Of a DNA stretch of 64,000 nt, positions 1 to 8,473 are shown one piece after another. Origin of the DNA: Aquirickettsiella gammari (GTDB taxonomy: Bacteria > Pseudomonadota > Gammaproteobacteria > Diplorickettsiales > Diplorickettsiaceae); the NCBI GenBank assembly GCA_963701065.1, contig OY969558.1, positions 1,240,001 through 1,304,000 of the forward strand, in the 5' to 3' direction. A model generated the notes under the pieces. The model was not told where the DNA came from, made no database searches, and was given only the letters and a program-made list of their open reading frames with translations. The stretch's first letter is position 1. Every line of letters starts with the position of its first letter. Both the position numbers and the translations under genes were made by a program.

Positions 1-1010
1 CCATCGAAGTGCAAAGTATTTCGCAAAATAGAGCGATGATCACATTGCAGCCTTTTGAAGCTGGATTTGGTCATACCTTGGGAAATGCGCTACGTCGTAT
101 ATTGCTATCCTCTATGCCAGGTTGTGCTGTTGTTGAAGCAAAAATTGAAGGTGTACTTCATGAGTACAGCAGTTTAGAAGGGGTACAAGAAGATATTATC
201 GATATTTTGCTGAACCTAAAAGGTATCGCTTTTATTTTGCATGATAAAGAAGAAGTAACGCTTGAATTAATAAAAAATACCGTAGGGCCTATTTGTGCCG
301 GTGATATCATTTTACCTCATGATGTAGAAGTCAAAAATCCTGAGTATGTGATTGCTCATTTGACAAAACCTAAAGAATTTAAAATGACGCTTAAAGTAGT
401 AAGAGGGCGCGGTTATCAACCCGCTTCGTTACGTAAGATCAATGAGGAATATGTAAGTGAAGTAGGTAGTCTACAACTTGATGCGCGCTTTAATCCTATT
501 TTACGCGCCACTTATGCGGTTGAAAATGCACGAGTGGAACAACGTACTGACCTCGATAAGTTAGTTATTGATCTGGAAACTAATGGTACTATTGAACCTG
601 AAGAAGCGATACGTCGAGCCGCTACGATTATACAAGAACAATTACACACCTTTGTTGAATTACAACATGAAACAGAGGATGAAGTCGTAGAAGACTTAGA
701 TGATATTAATCCTATGTTATTGCTTCCTGTTGATGAATTAGAATTAACCGTTCGTGCTGCTAATTGTTTGAAGGCGGAACATATTTATCGCATTGCTGAT
801 TTAGTCACGAAAACAGAATCTGAGCTTTTATCAACGCCTAACTTAGGTAAAGTTTCCTTATGGGAAATTAAAACCGCTTTACAAAAGCGAAGTTTGTCTT
901 TAGGAATGGATGTTCCTATTCAACAACTTACTTCACTTAGAAAATCTTTGGAAGGCAATACAGAAGAGTCAGAAAAATTAGAAAAAACTGAAGATATTAA
1001 TAAAGATTAA
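1..1010 (+). CDS. rpoA: RNA polymerase alpha subunit (5' end cut by the window)
   Basis: Alpha dimerises to nucleate assembly of core RNA polymerase, and its C-terminal domain contacts UP elements and activators. The frame is open from base 3, so the usual first ~20 residues lie outside the window; the GTG at 9 is only an internal codon. The signature GHTLGNALRRILLSSMPGCA and the VEQRTDLDKLVIDLETNG block of the N-terminal domain are intact. An acidic linker leads to a CTD keeping VRAANCLKAE and NLGKVSLWEIK, which carry the DNA-contacting Arg, Asn, Lys, Gly and Ser positions. The C-terminus has an extra charged tail of about 25 residues. It lies 18 bases before rplQ, the standard order at the end of the S13-S11-S4-alpha-L17 operon. 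Confidence 0.97.
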   Translation, partial: IEVQSISQNRAMITLQPFEAGFGHTLGNALRRILLSSMPGCAVVEAKIEGVLHEYSSLEGVQEDIIDILLNLKGIAFILHDKEEVTLELIKNTVGPICAGDIILPHDVEVKNPEYVIAHLTKPKEFKMTLKVVRGRGYQPASLRKINEEYVSEVGSLQLDARFNPILRATYAVENARVEQRTDLDKLVIDLETNGTIEPEEAIRRAATIIQEQLHTFVELQHETEDEVVEDLDDINPMLLLPVDELELTVRAANCLKAEHIYRIADLVTKTESELLSTPNLGKVSLWEIKTALQKRSLSLGMDVPIQQLTSLRKSLEGNTEESEKLEKTEDINKD

Positions 1011-1028
1011 TTTAAAGGGTTATGTGTT

Positions 1029-1400
1029 ATGCGTCATCTTAATTCCGGCCGACGATTAGGCCGAACATCCAGTCATAGAATTGCGATGTTTCGTAATATG
1101 GTTGCTTCTTTGTTAACAAAGGAAATCATATGTACCACCTTAGCTAAAGCTAAAGAATTGCGCCGAGTTGCAGAACCCTTGATTACTTTGGCTAAAATAG
1201 ACGGTGTTGCACATAGACGCCTTGCATTTGATCGTTTACGTAATAAAGAGGCGGTAGCAACTCTTTTTAATACGCTGGGTCCTCGTTTTAAAGAGAGGTC
1301 TGGCGGATATTTACGTATTATGAAGTGTGGGTTTCGTGCAGGGGACTGTGCGCCGATGGCAATGGTTGAGCTTGTTGAGCGTTCAGAAAATAGCGCTTAG
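1029..1400 (+). CDS. rplQ: 50S ribosomal protein L17 (bL17)
   Basis: bL17 is a structural protein of the large ribosomal subunit near the exit tunnel. The protein has 123 residues against about 127 in E. coli. It opens with the family signature MRHLNSGRRLGRTSSHR and retains the TLAKAKELRRVAEPLITLAK segment. Its C-terminus is a short tail ending in RSENSA. It follows rpoA by 18 bases and is the last gene of that operon. The start codon directly precedes the conserved MRHL, so it is well fixed. Confidence 0.97.
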   Translation: MRHLNSGRRLGRTSSHRIAMFRNMVASLLTKEIICTTLAKAKELRRVAEPLITLAKIDGVAHRRLAFDRLRNKEAVATLFNTLGPRFKERSGGYLRIMKCGFRAGDCAPMAMVELVERSENSA

Positions 1401-1442
1401 TTCTGTATAGCGGGTATCTTCCTCATCGCGTTGTTTAATTAC

Positions 1443-1481
1443 ACTGTAAAATTAAGTTGTCTATTGCATAGGTTTTACAGT
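1443..1481. terminator. Inverted repeat between rplQ and the convergent Hpt gene
   Basis: A perfect 9-bp inverted repeat (ACTGTAAAA at 1443-1451, TTTTACAGT at 1473-1481) spans a 21-base loop between two convergent genes and overlaps the last codons of the minus-strand gene. Only short T-rich runs follow on the plus side. The position suits a weak bidirectional terminator, but the long loop makes this uncertain. Confidence 0.3.
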
Positions 1482-1828
1482 TTAATTATTTCTTTTGCCT
1501 TATCTAAAGCGACGTCAATTTCTTTGTTGAATGCACCTAACAGTTCATCAGCATAGTTATGATTCTTTATGCTATGCTCAAGCGCGATTAAGCTTTCTTT
1601 AAGCCTTAATAGACCACAATACACACAAGAGCCATGTAGCTTATGTAATAAATCGATCAACTTTTGTTGTTCTTGTTTTTGGTAAGCGCGGTTAATTTTT
1701 ATTTTTATGTTGGGTGTTTCCTCTATAAATATTTCGAGTAACTCGCGTAATAATTGCTTAGAATTTTTGTTGAATGCTTTAGCTAAATTCTCATCAATAA
1801 TGGCCAGATGAGATAATTTTTTTTGCAT
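1475..1828 (-). CDS. Stand-alone Hpt phosphotransfer protein, BarA/LetS-type
   Basis: This 117-residue all-helical protein consists of one histidine phosphotransfer domain. The motif HKLHGSCVYCGLLRLKESL matches the Hpt signature; the His of LHGS is the predicted phosphoacceptor, and the sequence is strikingly like the C-terminal Hpt of the hybrid kinase BarA (HKLHGSCGYSG). No kinase, receiver or membrane part is present. A free Hpt would carry phosphate from a hybrid kinase to a response regulator; the BarA-like sequence suggests the GacA/LetA line, which governs the transmissive phase in Legionella. That partner assignment is inference. No kinase or regulator gene is nearby. It converges on rplQ. 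Confidence 0.8.
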   Translation of the reverse strand: MQKKLSHLAIIDENLAKAFNKNSKQLLRELLEIFIEETPNIKIKINRAYQKQEQQKLIDLLHKLHGSCVYCGLLRLKESLIALEHSIKNHNYADELLGAFNKEIDVALDKAKEIIKL

Positions 1829-1937
1829 AAATAATCTTGCCTTTAGTCGCCGCCATAAAGTTAGCTTAAGTTTACTGAATTTGCTTTGCTGAAGCCAGAT
1901 CTCGATTTTTAATAGTACTCGCGAAGACCGAATATTG

Positions 1938-1965
1938 TTGATTGTTTCTCTAGTAGTGCTATGTT
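1938..1965 (+). promoter_or_regulatory. Possible sigma-70 promoter for prmB-asd
   Basis: TTGATT at 1938 and TATGTT at 1960 are separated by 16 bases, about 35 bases before the prmB start, in the 172-base divergent gap between the Hpt gene and prmB. Both hexamers are imperfect, so this is tentative. Confidence 0.3.
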
Positions 1966-2000
1966 TAAATAAAGACTGCTTATTAATTATCTAAAATGCT

Positions 2001-2942
2001 GTGGCTAAACATTCTTATCTTATATCCGAAGGCGAGCTTAATGCAGCCCAGCTAGAATTTATTAATTTACGCGATTTGTTACGCTGGGGTTTGACACAGT
2101 TTAACAAGGCGGATCTTTTCTATGGTCATGGCACGGATAATGCCTGGGATGAAATAATTTATTTAATTCTAGCTAGCTTGAAGTTGGGAGCTACTTTAAA
2201 TCCAGTTTTTTTGGCCGCACGTTTAACCCTCGCAGAGCGTCGTTTGCTCGTAGAAAGGATTCGACAGCGCGTTAATGAACGGATTCCTAGCGCTTATTTA
2301 GTCAATGAAGCACGCTTTGCTGGCTTGTCGTTTTTCGTAGATACACGGGTATTAATACCACGATCCCCTGTTGCTGAATTAATTGAACAGCAATTTAGTC
2401 CTTGGATTAGCGAGGACCGTATCAATACGATATTAGATATCGGAACGGGTAGCGGATGTATTGCCATTGCATGTGCTTATGCCTTACCAGAAGCGCGTAT
2501 TGATGCCGTCGATAATTCTAAAGAGGCATTAGCGGTGGCTGCCATTAACGTAGCGGCACACAAGCTACAAGGGCAAGTCAACTTAATTCAATCCGACCTT
2601 TTTCAAAACCTAACGAGCCGGCTTTACGATATCATTATTAGTAATCCACCTTATGTTGATGAAGAAGACTTTGCTAATTTACCACTCGAATATCGACACG
2701 AGCCCGTAGCTGCGCTTGCTGCGGGCAGTGATGGTTTAGACTTGGTAGTTCAGCTGCTTAAACAAGCGGTAAAATACTTGAAAAGCAACGGTATTTTGAT
2801 TGTAGAGGTGGGCAATAGTAAAGAGGCTTTAATTCACCGTTATCCGCAAATTCCTTTTCTCTGGCTAGAATTTGAGTGTGGTGATGCCGAAATATTTTTA
2901 TTAACCCAAGAGCAATTAACCCGTTATGAGCAAGAAATTTAA
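2001..2942 (+). CDS. prmB: Ribosomal protein uL3 glutamine N5-methyltransferase
   Basis: PrmB uses S-adenosylmethionine to methylate a glutamine of ribosomal protein L3. The 313-residue protein has the family N-terminus (YGHGTDNAWDE, RVNERIPSAYL) and a class I methyltransferase fold: SAM-binding LDIGTGSGCIAIA and the catalytic amide-binding SNPPYVD. The N-terminal region separates PrmB from its paralogue PrmC, which modifies release factors. The start is GTG; the ATG just upstream is out of frame and no other in-frame start is closer. The last 17 bases overlap asd, implying coupled translation. Confidence 0.95.
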   Translation: MAKHSYLISEGELNAAQLEFINLRDLLRWGLTQFNKADLFYGHGTDNAWDEIIYLILASLKLGATLNPVFLAARLTLAERRLLVERIRQRVNERIPSAYLVNEARFAGLSFFVDTRVLIPRSPVAELIEQQFSPWISEDRINTILDIGTGSGCIAIACAYALPEARIDAVDNSKEALAVAAINVAAHKLQGQVNLIQSDLFQNLTSRLYDIIISNPPYVDEEDFANLPLEYRHEPVAALAAGSDGLDLVVQLLKQAVKYLKSNGILIVEVGNSKEALIHRYPQIPFLWLEFECGDAEIFLLTQEQLTRYEQEI

Positions 2943-3945
2943 TGTCGCAATAGTGGGCGCCACAGGTTTTGTGGGTCAGGCCGCGTTAAGCATTTTAGAA
3001 AAACGACAATTCCCGGTTAAGAATCTTTATCTTCTCGCCAGCGAGCGTTCTGCGGGTGAGACGAGGTGTTTTAATAAACAATCCTTAATCGTCTCAGAAC
3101 TACTTGAATTTGATTTCAAGCTTGCTGATATCGTTTTGTTTACGGCAGGTGCTGCTATTTCGGCTCAATATGTCCCTCTCGCTACCCAAAGCGGTTGTTT
3201 AGTGATTGATAATACGCCTCAATTTCGTTATGACGACGATGTGCCGTTAGTGATCCCGGAGGTAAATCCTGGCGCATTAGCCGGCTATAAAAAACGCCAT
3301 ATTATTGCCAACCCTAATTGTTCAACGATACAAATGTTGGTTGCTTTGAAGCCAATTTATGATGCAGTAGGTATAACACGTATCAATGTAGTGACCTTTC
3401 AATCGGTGTCCGGAGCTGGGAAAGCCGCTTTTAATGAACTTATCCATCAAGCAGGCCAATTACTCAATGGCCTGCCAATAAAGAAACCTGAGGTTTTTGC
3501 TCAGCAAATTGCATTTAATGTTATCCCGCATATCGATGATTTTCAGGAAAATGGATATACCCGTGAAGAAATGAAAATGGTTTGGGAAACACAAAAGATT
3601 TTTGCCGATAAAAAAATTCAGGTGAATCCTACCGCAGTACGAGTCCCAGTGTTACATGGTCATTCGGAAGCTGTGCATATAGAGACCCAGAAAAAAATTA
3701 GCGTCTCGCGCGCAAAGCAATTATTAAAAAAAGCCCCCGGAGTGATAGTTATCGACAAAACTGGGAAAAATGCTTATCCCACACCGATTTTGCATCAAGA
3801 ACAAGATAAAGTCATGGTAGGTCGATTACGTGAGGATATTTCCCATCCCTTAGGATTAGATATGTGGATAGTGGCTGATAATATACGCAAAGGCGCTGCA
3901 TTAAATGCGGTGCAGATTGCCGAGCTAATGATAGAGTATTTGTAG
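2926..3945 (+). CDS. asd: Aspartate-semialdehyde dehydrogenase
   Basis: Asd reduces aspartyl-4-phosphate with NADPH to aspartate semialdehyde, the branch point to lysine/diaminopimelate, threonine and methionine. The 339-residue protein starts with a Rossmann motif (VAIVGATGFVGQ), has the catalytic Cys132 in NPNCST and an active-site His in VLHGHSEAV near residue 246. Both residues are present, which argues against the inactive Usg-like paralogue. Its start lies inside the end of prmB (17-base overlap). The diaminopimelate branch would feed the peptidoglycan machinery encoded elsewhere in this window. Confidence 0.94.
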   Translation: MSKKFNVAIVGATGFVGQAALSILEKRQFPVKNLYLLASERSAGETRCFNKQSLIVSELLEFDFKLADIVLFTAGAAISAQYVPLATQSGCLVIDNTPQFRYDDDVPLVIPEVNPGALAGYKKRHIIANPNCSTIQMLVALKPIYDAVGITRINVVTFQSVSGAGKAAFNELIHQAGQLLNGLPIKKPEVFAQQIAFNVIPHIDDFQENGYTREEMKMVWETQKIFADKKIQVNPTAVRVPVLHGHSEAVHIETQKKISVSRAKQLLKKAPGVIVIDKTGKNAYPTPILHQEQDKVMVGRLREDISHPLGLDMWIVADNIRKGAALNAVQIAELMIEYL

Positions 3946-4023
3946 ATCACTTCGCTAAATTTAGCTAATTTAGGTTAAAATGGGGTTTGAGCATTTTAAA
4001 CTTATAAAAATAGGGTTGAAACT

Positions 4024-4512
4024 TTGATTAAAAAAAATATTTTTTTAGCAGATAAAGAGGATCCTGTATTTACCGATTTAAAGCTTGACGCGTTCTTTCA
4101 TGTTGAACCCAATACACTCGCATCAGACGAGGCTTCGGATGAGGCGGGAGAAGGTGGAAGTGGAAGTATGGTACTTAGTGTTGAGCAGCTCTGTGCTTAT
4201 TTACGCGCTCTTTTAATACAAGACCTTCGGCAACGTGCGGATGGGCAGAGGAAATTTGCAATTTGTCCTATCTCAGAGGATCCCAATAAATTGCTCGGAA
4301 AAAAAACATCACAGAGTGGTTTTGCTGAGTTGCCACAGGCGCATCCCTTATTAGCACAGAGTCAACAGTTTAGTGGCGATGATCCGAAGGTAAGTGCCAT
4401 CCCCAGCGATAATCCCAAAGCCAGAGAAAGTTTTCCTGAATTGCGTTTGGCCAAACAATTGCAACAAAAGATGGAGCTAGGTAGAAGAAAAAGTGTAACC
4501 CTAGCTAGGTAA
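4024..4512 (+). CDS. Unknown 162-residue protein upstream of the AnkH-like gene
   Basis: I do not recognise a family. The product is hydrophilic, with an acidic/glycine stretch (DEASDEAGEGGSGS, residues ~35-48), a short helical segment (VEQLCAYLRALLIQDLRQRA), and a basic C-terminus ending RRKSVTLAR. No signal peptide or membrane helix is seen. The start is TTG with an AGGG about 10 bases upstream; an in-frame ATG at residue 49 is an alternative. It ends 6 bases before the ankyrin/protease gene, so the two are probably co-transcribed. It could be a chaperone, a co-delivered effector or a decayed gene; no function is assigned. Confidence 0.55.
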   Translation: MIKKNIFLADKEDPVFTDLKLDAFFHVEPNTLASDEASDEAGEGGSGSMVLSVEQLCAYLRALLIQDLRQRADGQRKFAICPISEDPNKLLGKKTSQSGFAELPQAHPLLAQSQQFSGDDPKVSAIPSDNPKARESFPELRLAKQLQQKMELGRRKSVTLAR

Positions 4513-4518
4513 TCAGTC

Positions 4519-5952
4519 GTGAAATCTACTTTTGCTAATGAGATTTTATTTGGAACCCTACAAGGTGTAGAGCGCTTTATCCAGTTAGGCGCTGATATAG
4601 AAGAGATCGATGAATATGGATTTTCACCTTTAACAGAAGCTTCAATTGCCAATAAAATCGATGTAGTTGCGCTATTGCTAGAATATGGTGTCGATATTAA
4701 TCAAGCCGATACGACGGGTCGTACCGCATTACATTGGGCTGCCGATAATCATAATCTACCTTTATGTGAATTATTACTGGCGAATAAAGCAGATGCCAAT
4801 GCTTATACCTTGGCAGGCCAGACTGTCTTAGTTTACCCACTGCTTAGACAACAAATAGAATTAAAAAAATTACTTTATCGGTATGGTGCAGAACTTAATT
4901 TTGCACAAGATTTTATTCAGGTGAAATTGTTAGGACACCGTTATGAATTAGCAGGGCAAGTTGATATTCTCAACGCGGCGGGTCGTTTTATCGAAATTGA
5001 CTACGAAGGTTTTTTTTTAGAATTTACTTTGGATGTGATACTTAATTCTTTGCAGCGGTATCAACATCATTTTTCTTCACGCCATTTACGTCCCCATTTT
5101 GAAGAACTACAAAAACTGCTCGCTGCATTTTCTAACGCACAAGCATTACTTAAATATCAACGTTATACAATTAATATTGAACAATATACCCACAGTATTG
5201 ATATCTTGCTCGATCAAGAATTATTACTATTACCGTTGGCGTATGAAGGTCATGCTATTGCATTGGTTAAATATAAGGATTGGTTGATTCGCTGTGATCG
5301 AGGTGAAAATAGTCGCCGTGAAGGCAGTATCGTTATCTATCAAATGCAGCATCCCTACGCTTGGAACAATGATTTATGTAGGCAATTAATCTATGTTCGC
5401 CAATCCGCTGAATTTTTGACAAAAACGATACACCGTTTATTAGGTTTGGTGCCGGTTGCGACCTTGCCCATGAAAGGACAAATAAGCGGTAATTGTTCTT
5501 GGGCTAATATAGAAGCCAGTATTCCCGCCATGTTATTTTTATTGCAGTTAAGCACTCATGATGATTTGTTTCATGAGGCTGAAAAGTATCAACAGCAGGC
5601 CTTACAAGTTTATAAAGATTGGCAAACATGGGATAAAGATCGCGCCTTGGAAGCGTGCATACAAGGGTTTTATTATAGTAATAAAGCACGTAAGGCGACC
5701 AAAGCAACGTTATTAGCCGCTATTTTGTTCCAAAAATCTACCCAAAACTTGCGAGATTTAAAACAAGCGGAAGCGATTTTAAGAATTCTAAGTTTGCCGG
5801 ACTATAGCTATTTGTTAAAAAGCTATCTTAAGATATATTGGCAACGACATAAAACCCCCCAGGGAAAGGATTTAATCACATTGTTAGATAGCTGTGGAGT
5901 AAATTTAGAGAGTTTATATACTAAGGATTGTGGGGATACTACAGCACCCTAA
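4519..5952 (+). CDS. AnkH/LegA3-like ankyrin effector candidate with permuted papain-like domain
   Basis: The 477-residue protein begins with about four ankyrin repeats (residues ~5-135; ALHWAADNHNLPLCELLL is the clearest) followed by a C-terminal domain. That domain holds EGHAIALVKY (His245), RCDRGENSR (Asp260) and KGQISGNCSWANIEAS (Gln321, Cys326), the elements of a papain-like cysteine-protease site in the order His-Asp-Gln-Cys, that is, permuted. Legionella AnkH (LegA3, Lpg2300) is known to combine four ankyrin repeats with a cysteine-protease-like domain and is a core Dot/Icm effector, so I read this as its relative. No signal peptide is present, as expected for a type IV substrate. The start is GTG. 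Delivery and protease activity are inferred. Confidence 0.75.
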   Translation: MKSTFANEILFGTLQGVERFIQLGADIEEIDEYGFSPLTEASIANKIDVVALLLEYGVDINQADTTGRTALHWAADNHNLPLCELLLANKADANAYTLAGQTVLVYPLLRQQIELKKLLYRYGAELNFAQDFIQVKLLGHRYELAGQVDILNAAGRFIEIDYEGFFLEFTLDVILNSLQRYQHHFSSRHLRPHFEELQKLLAAFSNAQALLKYQRYTINIEQYTHSIDILLDQELLLLPLAYEGHAIALVKYKDWLIRCDRGENSRREGSIVIYQMQHPYAWNNDLCRQLIYVRQSAEFLTKTIHRLLGLVPVATLPMKGQISGNCSWANIEASIPAMLFLLQLSTHDDLFHEAEKYQQQALQVYKDWQTWDKDRALEACIQGFYYSNKARKATKATLLAAILFQKSTQNLRDLKQAEAILRILSLPDYSYLLKSYLKIYWQRHKTPQGKDLITLLDSCGVNLESLYTKDCGDTTAP

Positions 5953-6050
5953 ATTAGCGTAGGCGTATCTAACCCGTTTAAGCTGTTTTCCCCTATAATC
6001 CGGCCCATTTTTCAGATAATAGGGAATTTACTTTAGGCTAAATTATCCCA

Positions 6051-6080
6051 TTGTAATTATTGTACTGGATGGAGTATACT
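6051..6080 (+). promoter_or_regulatory. Predicted sigma-70 promoter of the tRNA-fMet/rimP-nusA-infB operon
   Basis: TTGTAA at 6051 and TATACT at 6075 are spaced by 18 bases. The -10 ends 12 bases before the mature tRNA, which is where a tRNA-gene promoter belongs. Confidence 0.6.
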
Positions 6081-6092
6081 CTGTGCCGCTAT

Positions 6093-6169
<77 letters not shown>

Positions 6170-6186
6170 ATTTTATTGTATGAATA

Positions 6187-6209
6187 GGGCCCCACTTAGG
6201 GGCTTTTTA
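6187..6209 (+). terminator. Rho-independent terminator or attenuator after tRNA-fMet
   Basis: GCCCC (6189-6193) pairs with GGGGC (6199-6203) around a five-base loop and is followed by TTTTT. It sits between the tRNA and rimP, so it would end most transcripts after the tRNA and let some through to rimP-nusA-infB. Confidence 0.75.
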
Positions 6210-6256
6210 TTTGGAGATAGGTGGTAATTTTATAATTCAAAGCCCTTTTGTAGTAG

Positions 6257-6718
6257 ATGATGAGAAATAATTCAGCAATAGAAGCCCTGATATTACCGAC
6301 TGTTGAGGCCTTAGGTTATGAGTTATGGGCTTGTCTTTACCTAACGCAAGGTCAACACAGTGTATTGCGTGTTTATATCGATAGTGCGCAAGGTATTACG
6401 CTTGCTGACTGTGAGCGGGTGAGTCGTCAAATCAGTGCACTATTTGATGTAGAAAATCCTTTAGTAGGCCATTACAACTTAGAGGTTTCTTCTCCGGGTC
6501 TAGATAGACCACTTATTACAGAGAAGCAATTTCAGCGTTTTATTGGGCATAATGTGCGTATTTCTACCCATACGCCCATAGATAAGCAACGCAAATTTAA
6601 AGGATTATTACTATCGGTAGCGGCAACAGGGATCGTGTTGAATCAAGATGGGAAAGAGTTAGTGTTAACGTGGGACAATATTTTGCGTGCGAATGTATTG
6701 CCTAAAATGAATAAATAA
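6257..6718 (+). CDS. rimP: Ribosome maturation factor RimP
   Basis: RimP assists assembly of the 30S subunit. The 153-residue protein has the family pattern: an N-terminal alpha/beta domain (LRVYIDSAQGITLADCERVSR, then YNLEVSSPGLDRPL) and a C-terminal Sm-like beta-barrel (KFKGLLLSVAATGIVL, ELVLTWDNILRANVLP). Length is normal. It follows the initiator tRNA terminator and ends 13 bases before nusA, the standard gammaproteobacterial order. Two adjacent in-frame ATGs (6257, 6260) could both serve. Confidence 0.95.
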   Translation: MMRNNSAIEALILPTVEALGYELWACLYLTQGQHSVLRVYIDSAQGITLADCERVSRQISALFDVENPLVGHYNLEVSSPGLDRPLITEKQFQRFIGHNVRISTHTPIDKQRKFKGLLLSVAATGIVLNQDGKELVLTWDNILRANVLPKMNK

Positions 6719-6731
6719 CCGGAGGCAGGCT

Positions 6732-8291
6732 ATGAAAAAAGAAATTTTATTAGTGGCGGAGACGGTATCTAACGAAAAAGATGTTGATAAAGAGCTGATT
6801 TTTAAAGCGATAGAAGCAGCTTTAGCGATGGCGACTAAGAAAAAAGCAGGTAAAGATATCGATGTTCGGGTGGCCATTGATCGCCGCACGGGTGACTATG
6901 ATACCTTTCGCTATTGGACAGTCGTTGCCGATGAGAGTGAAACTTATCAGCAAGAAGACAGCTTGGTGCTAGCTTTTGAACCGTTGAAGCAAATTCCATT
7001 AAGTGAGGCTAAAAAGCGCGACCCGAATAGCAAAATAGGGGACGTGATAGAAGAGCATATGCCTTCGGTAGAGTTTGGTCGTATTGCGGCACAAACCGCC
7101 AAACAGGTCATTATCCAAAAAGTAAGAGAAGCAGAACGCGCTAAGATAGCCCAAGCTTATACGAGTCGTATTGGAGAATTATTGTCAGGTATTGTAAAGC
7201 GCATTACCCGAGAAGGCTTAATCGTTGATTTGGGGGCAAGTGTAGAAGCGTTTGTTCCGCGAGAAGAAATGATTCCACGTGAAGAAGTGCGCTCGGAGGA
7301 TCGTTTGCGCGGTTATTTATATGCGGTTAATCCACAAGTACGAGGCCCTCAGCTACTGATGAGTCGTACTCGTCCAGAGATGTTAATTGAATTATTTAAG
7401 ATAGAAGTCCCCGAAATTGGCGAAGAACTCATCGAAATCAAGAGTGCTGCGCGCGACCCAGGTTCACGCGCTAAAATTGCCGTTAAAACGAATGATGGTC
7501 GAATTGACCCCATTGGTGCTTGTGTGGGAATGCGCGGTGCGCGTGTACAAGCTGTCTCGAGTGAATTAGCCGGCGAACGTATTGATATTGTGCTATGGGA
7601 TGATAATCCAGTGCAATTAGTCATTAATGCTATGGCCCCAGCCGAAGTGGCCTCTATTGTCGTTGATGAAGATACCAAAGTGATGGATGTCGCCGTACAA
7701 GAAGAGCAATTATCGCAAGCGATAGGCCGTAATGGTCAAAATGTACGTTTAGCTGGTGAATTAACAGGATGGATCATCAATGTTATTACGGTAGAAGAAG
7801 CGGCGAAAAAAGTAGATACCGAATCAGAAGGTTTGCAAAATTTGTTCATAGAACAACTTGCTATTGATGAAGAGCTTGCGCAGATTTTAGCACGAGAAGG
7901 GTTTACTAGTTTGGAAGAGATAGCTTACGTATCAGAACAAGAACTATTAGATATTGAAGATTTTGATTCAGAACTGGTAGTCAGTCTACAAGATCGTGCG
8001 AAAGAAGTATTAGCAACACGAGCGACGCTTGCGAAAAAAACAGTGTCAACATCATCTGAACAGAAAAAATTTTTAGAGCCCCATCAAGACTTGCTTTTGT
8101 TGGAAGGCATTACTGAAGAGGTTGCTATAGTTTTAGCTAAAAAAGGCGTCTCCTCGCGCGAGGCCTTGGCTGAGTTATCTGTAGATGAGTTATTGGATCT
8201 AGGTATTATTGAGCTAGATCGTGTAAAAGCCGGCGAACTTATTATGGCGGCGCGTGCACCTTGGTTTGCCGAAGAGAAAAAAGACGGATAG
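6732..8291 (+). CDS. nusA: Transcription termination/antitermination factor NusA
   Basis: NusA binds RNA polymerase and nascent RNA to control pausing, termination and antitermination. The 519-residue protein shows an N-terminal polymerase-binding domain (~1-130), an S1 domain (LSGIVKRITREGLIVDLG), two KH domains (IGACVGMRGARVQAVSSEL and LSQAIGRNGQNVRLAGEL) and two C-terminal acidic repeats, ending in APWFAEEKKDG. The paired C-terminal repeats are typical of gammaproteobacteria. The start is preceded by GGAGG (6720-6724). It belongs to the rimP-nusA-infB operon, although 182 bases separate it from infB. Confidence 0.97.
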   Translation: MKKEILLVAETVSNEKDVDKELIFKAIEAALAMATKKKAGKDIDVRVAIDRRTGDYDTFRYWTVVADESETYQQEDSLVLAFEPLKQIPLSEAKKRDPNSKIGDVIEEHMPSVEFGRIAAQTAKQVIIQKVREAERAKIAQAYTSRIGELLSGIVKRITREGLIVDLGASVEAFVPREEMIPREEVRSEDRLRGYLYAVNPQVRGPQLLMSRTRPEMLIELFKIEVPEIGEELIEIKSAARDPGSRAKIAVKTNDGRIDPIGACVGMRGARVQAVSSELAGERIDIVLWDDNPVQLVINAMAPAEVASIVVDEDTKVMDVAVQEEQLSQAIGRNGQNVRLAGELTGWIINVITVEEAAKKVDTESEGLQNLFIEQLAIDEELAQILAREGFTSLEEIAYVSEQELLDIEDFDSELVVSLQDRAKEVLATRATLAKKTVSTSSEQKKFLEPHQDLLLLEGITEEVAIVLAKKGVSSREALAELSVDELLDLGIIELDRVKAGELIMAARAPWFAEEKKDG

Positions 8292-8473
8292 ATGTAGGAG
8301 AACCGCACTACTCTTTACTAATGCAGCTACGCTAAAGTAAGGTTTAGATGCGAGCGCTAGGATTGATTTTGTAGAGAGAACGGATATGAAATGAAACAGC
8401 AAAAATGCATATTTTAACAAACCCGGTCCAATAGGTTTTCAAAGCTGTCAAATATTGGCAGGAGAAGTGTAGT

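Noticed and set aside
2926..3945. Reading this gene as usg, the inactive Asd paralogue.
   Set aside because: The catalytic Cys132 and active-site His are both present.
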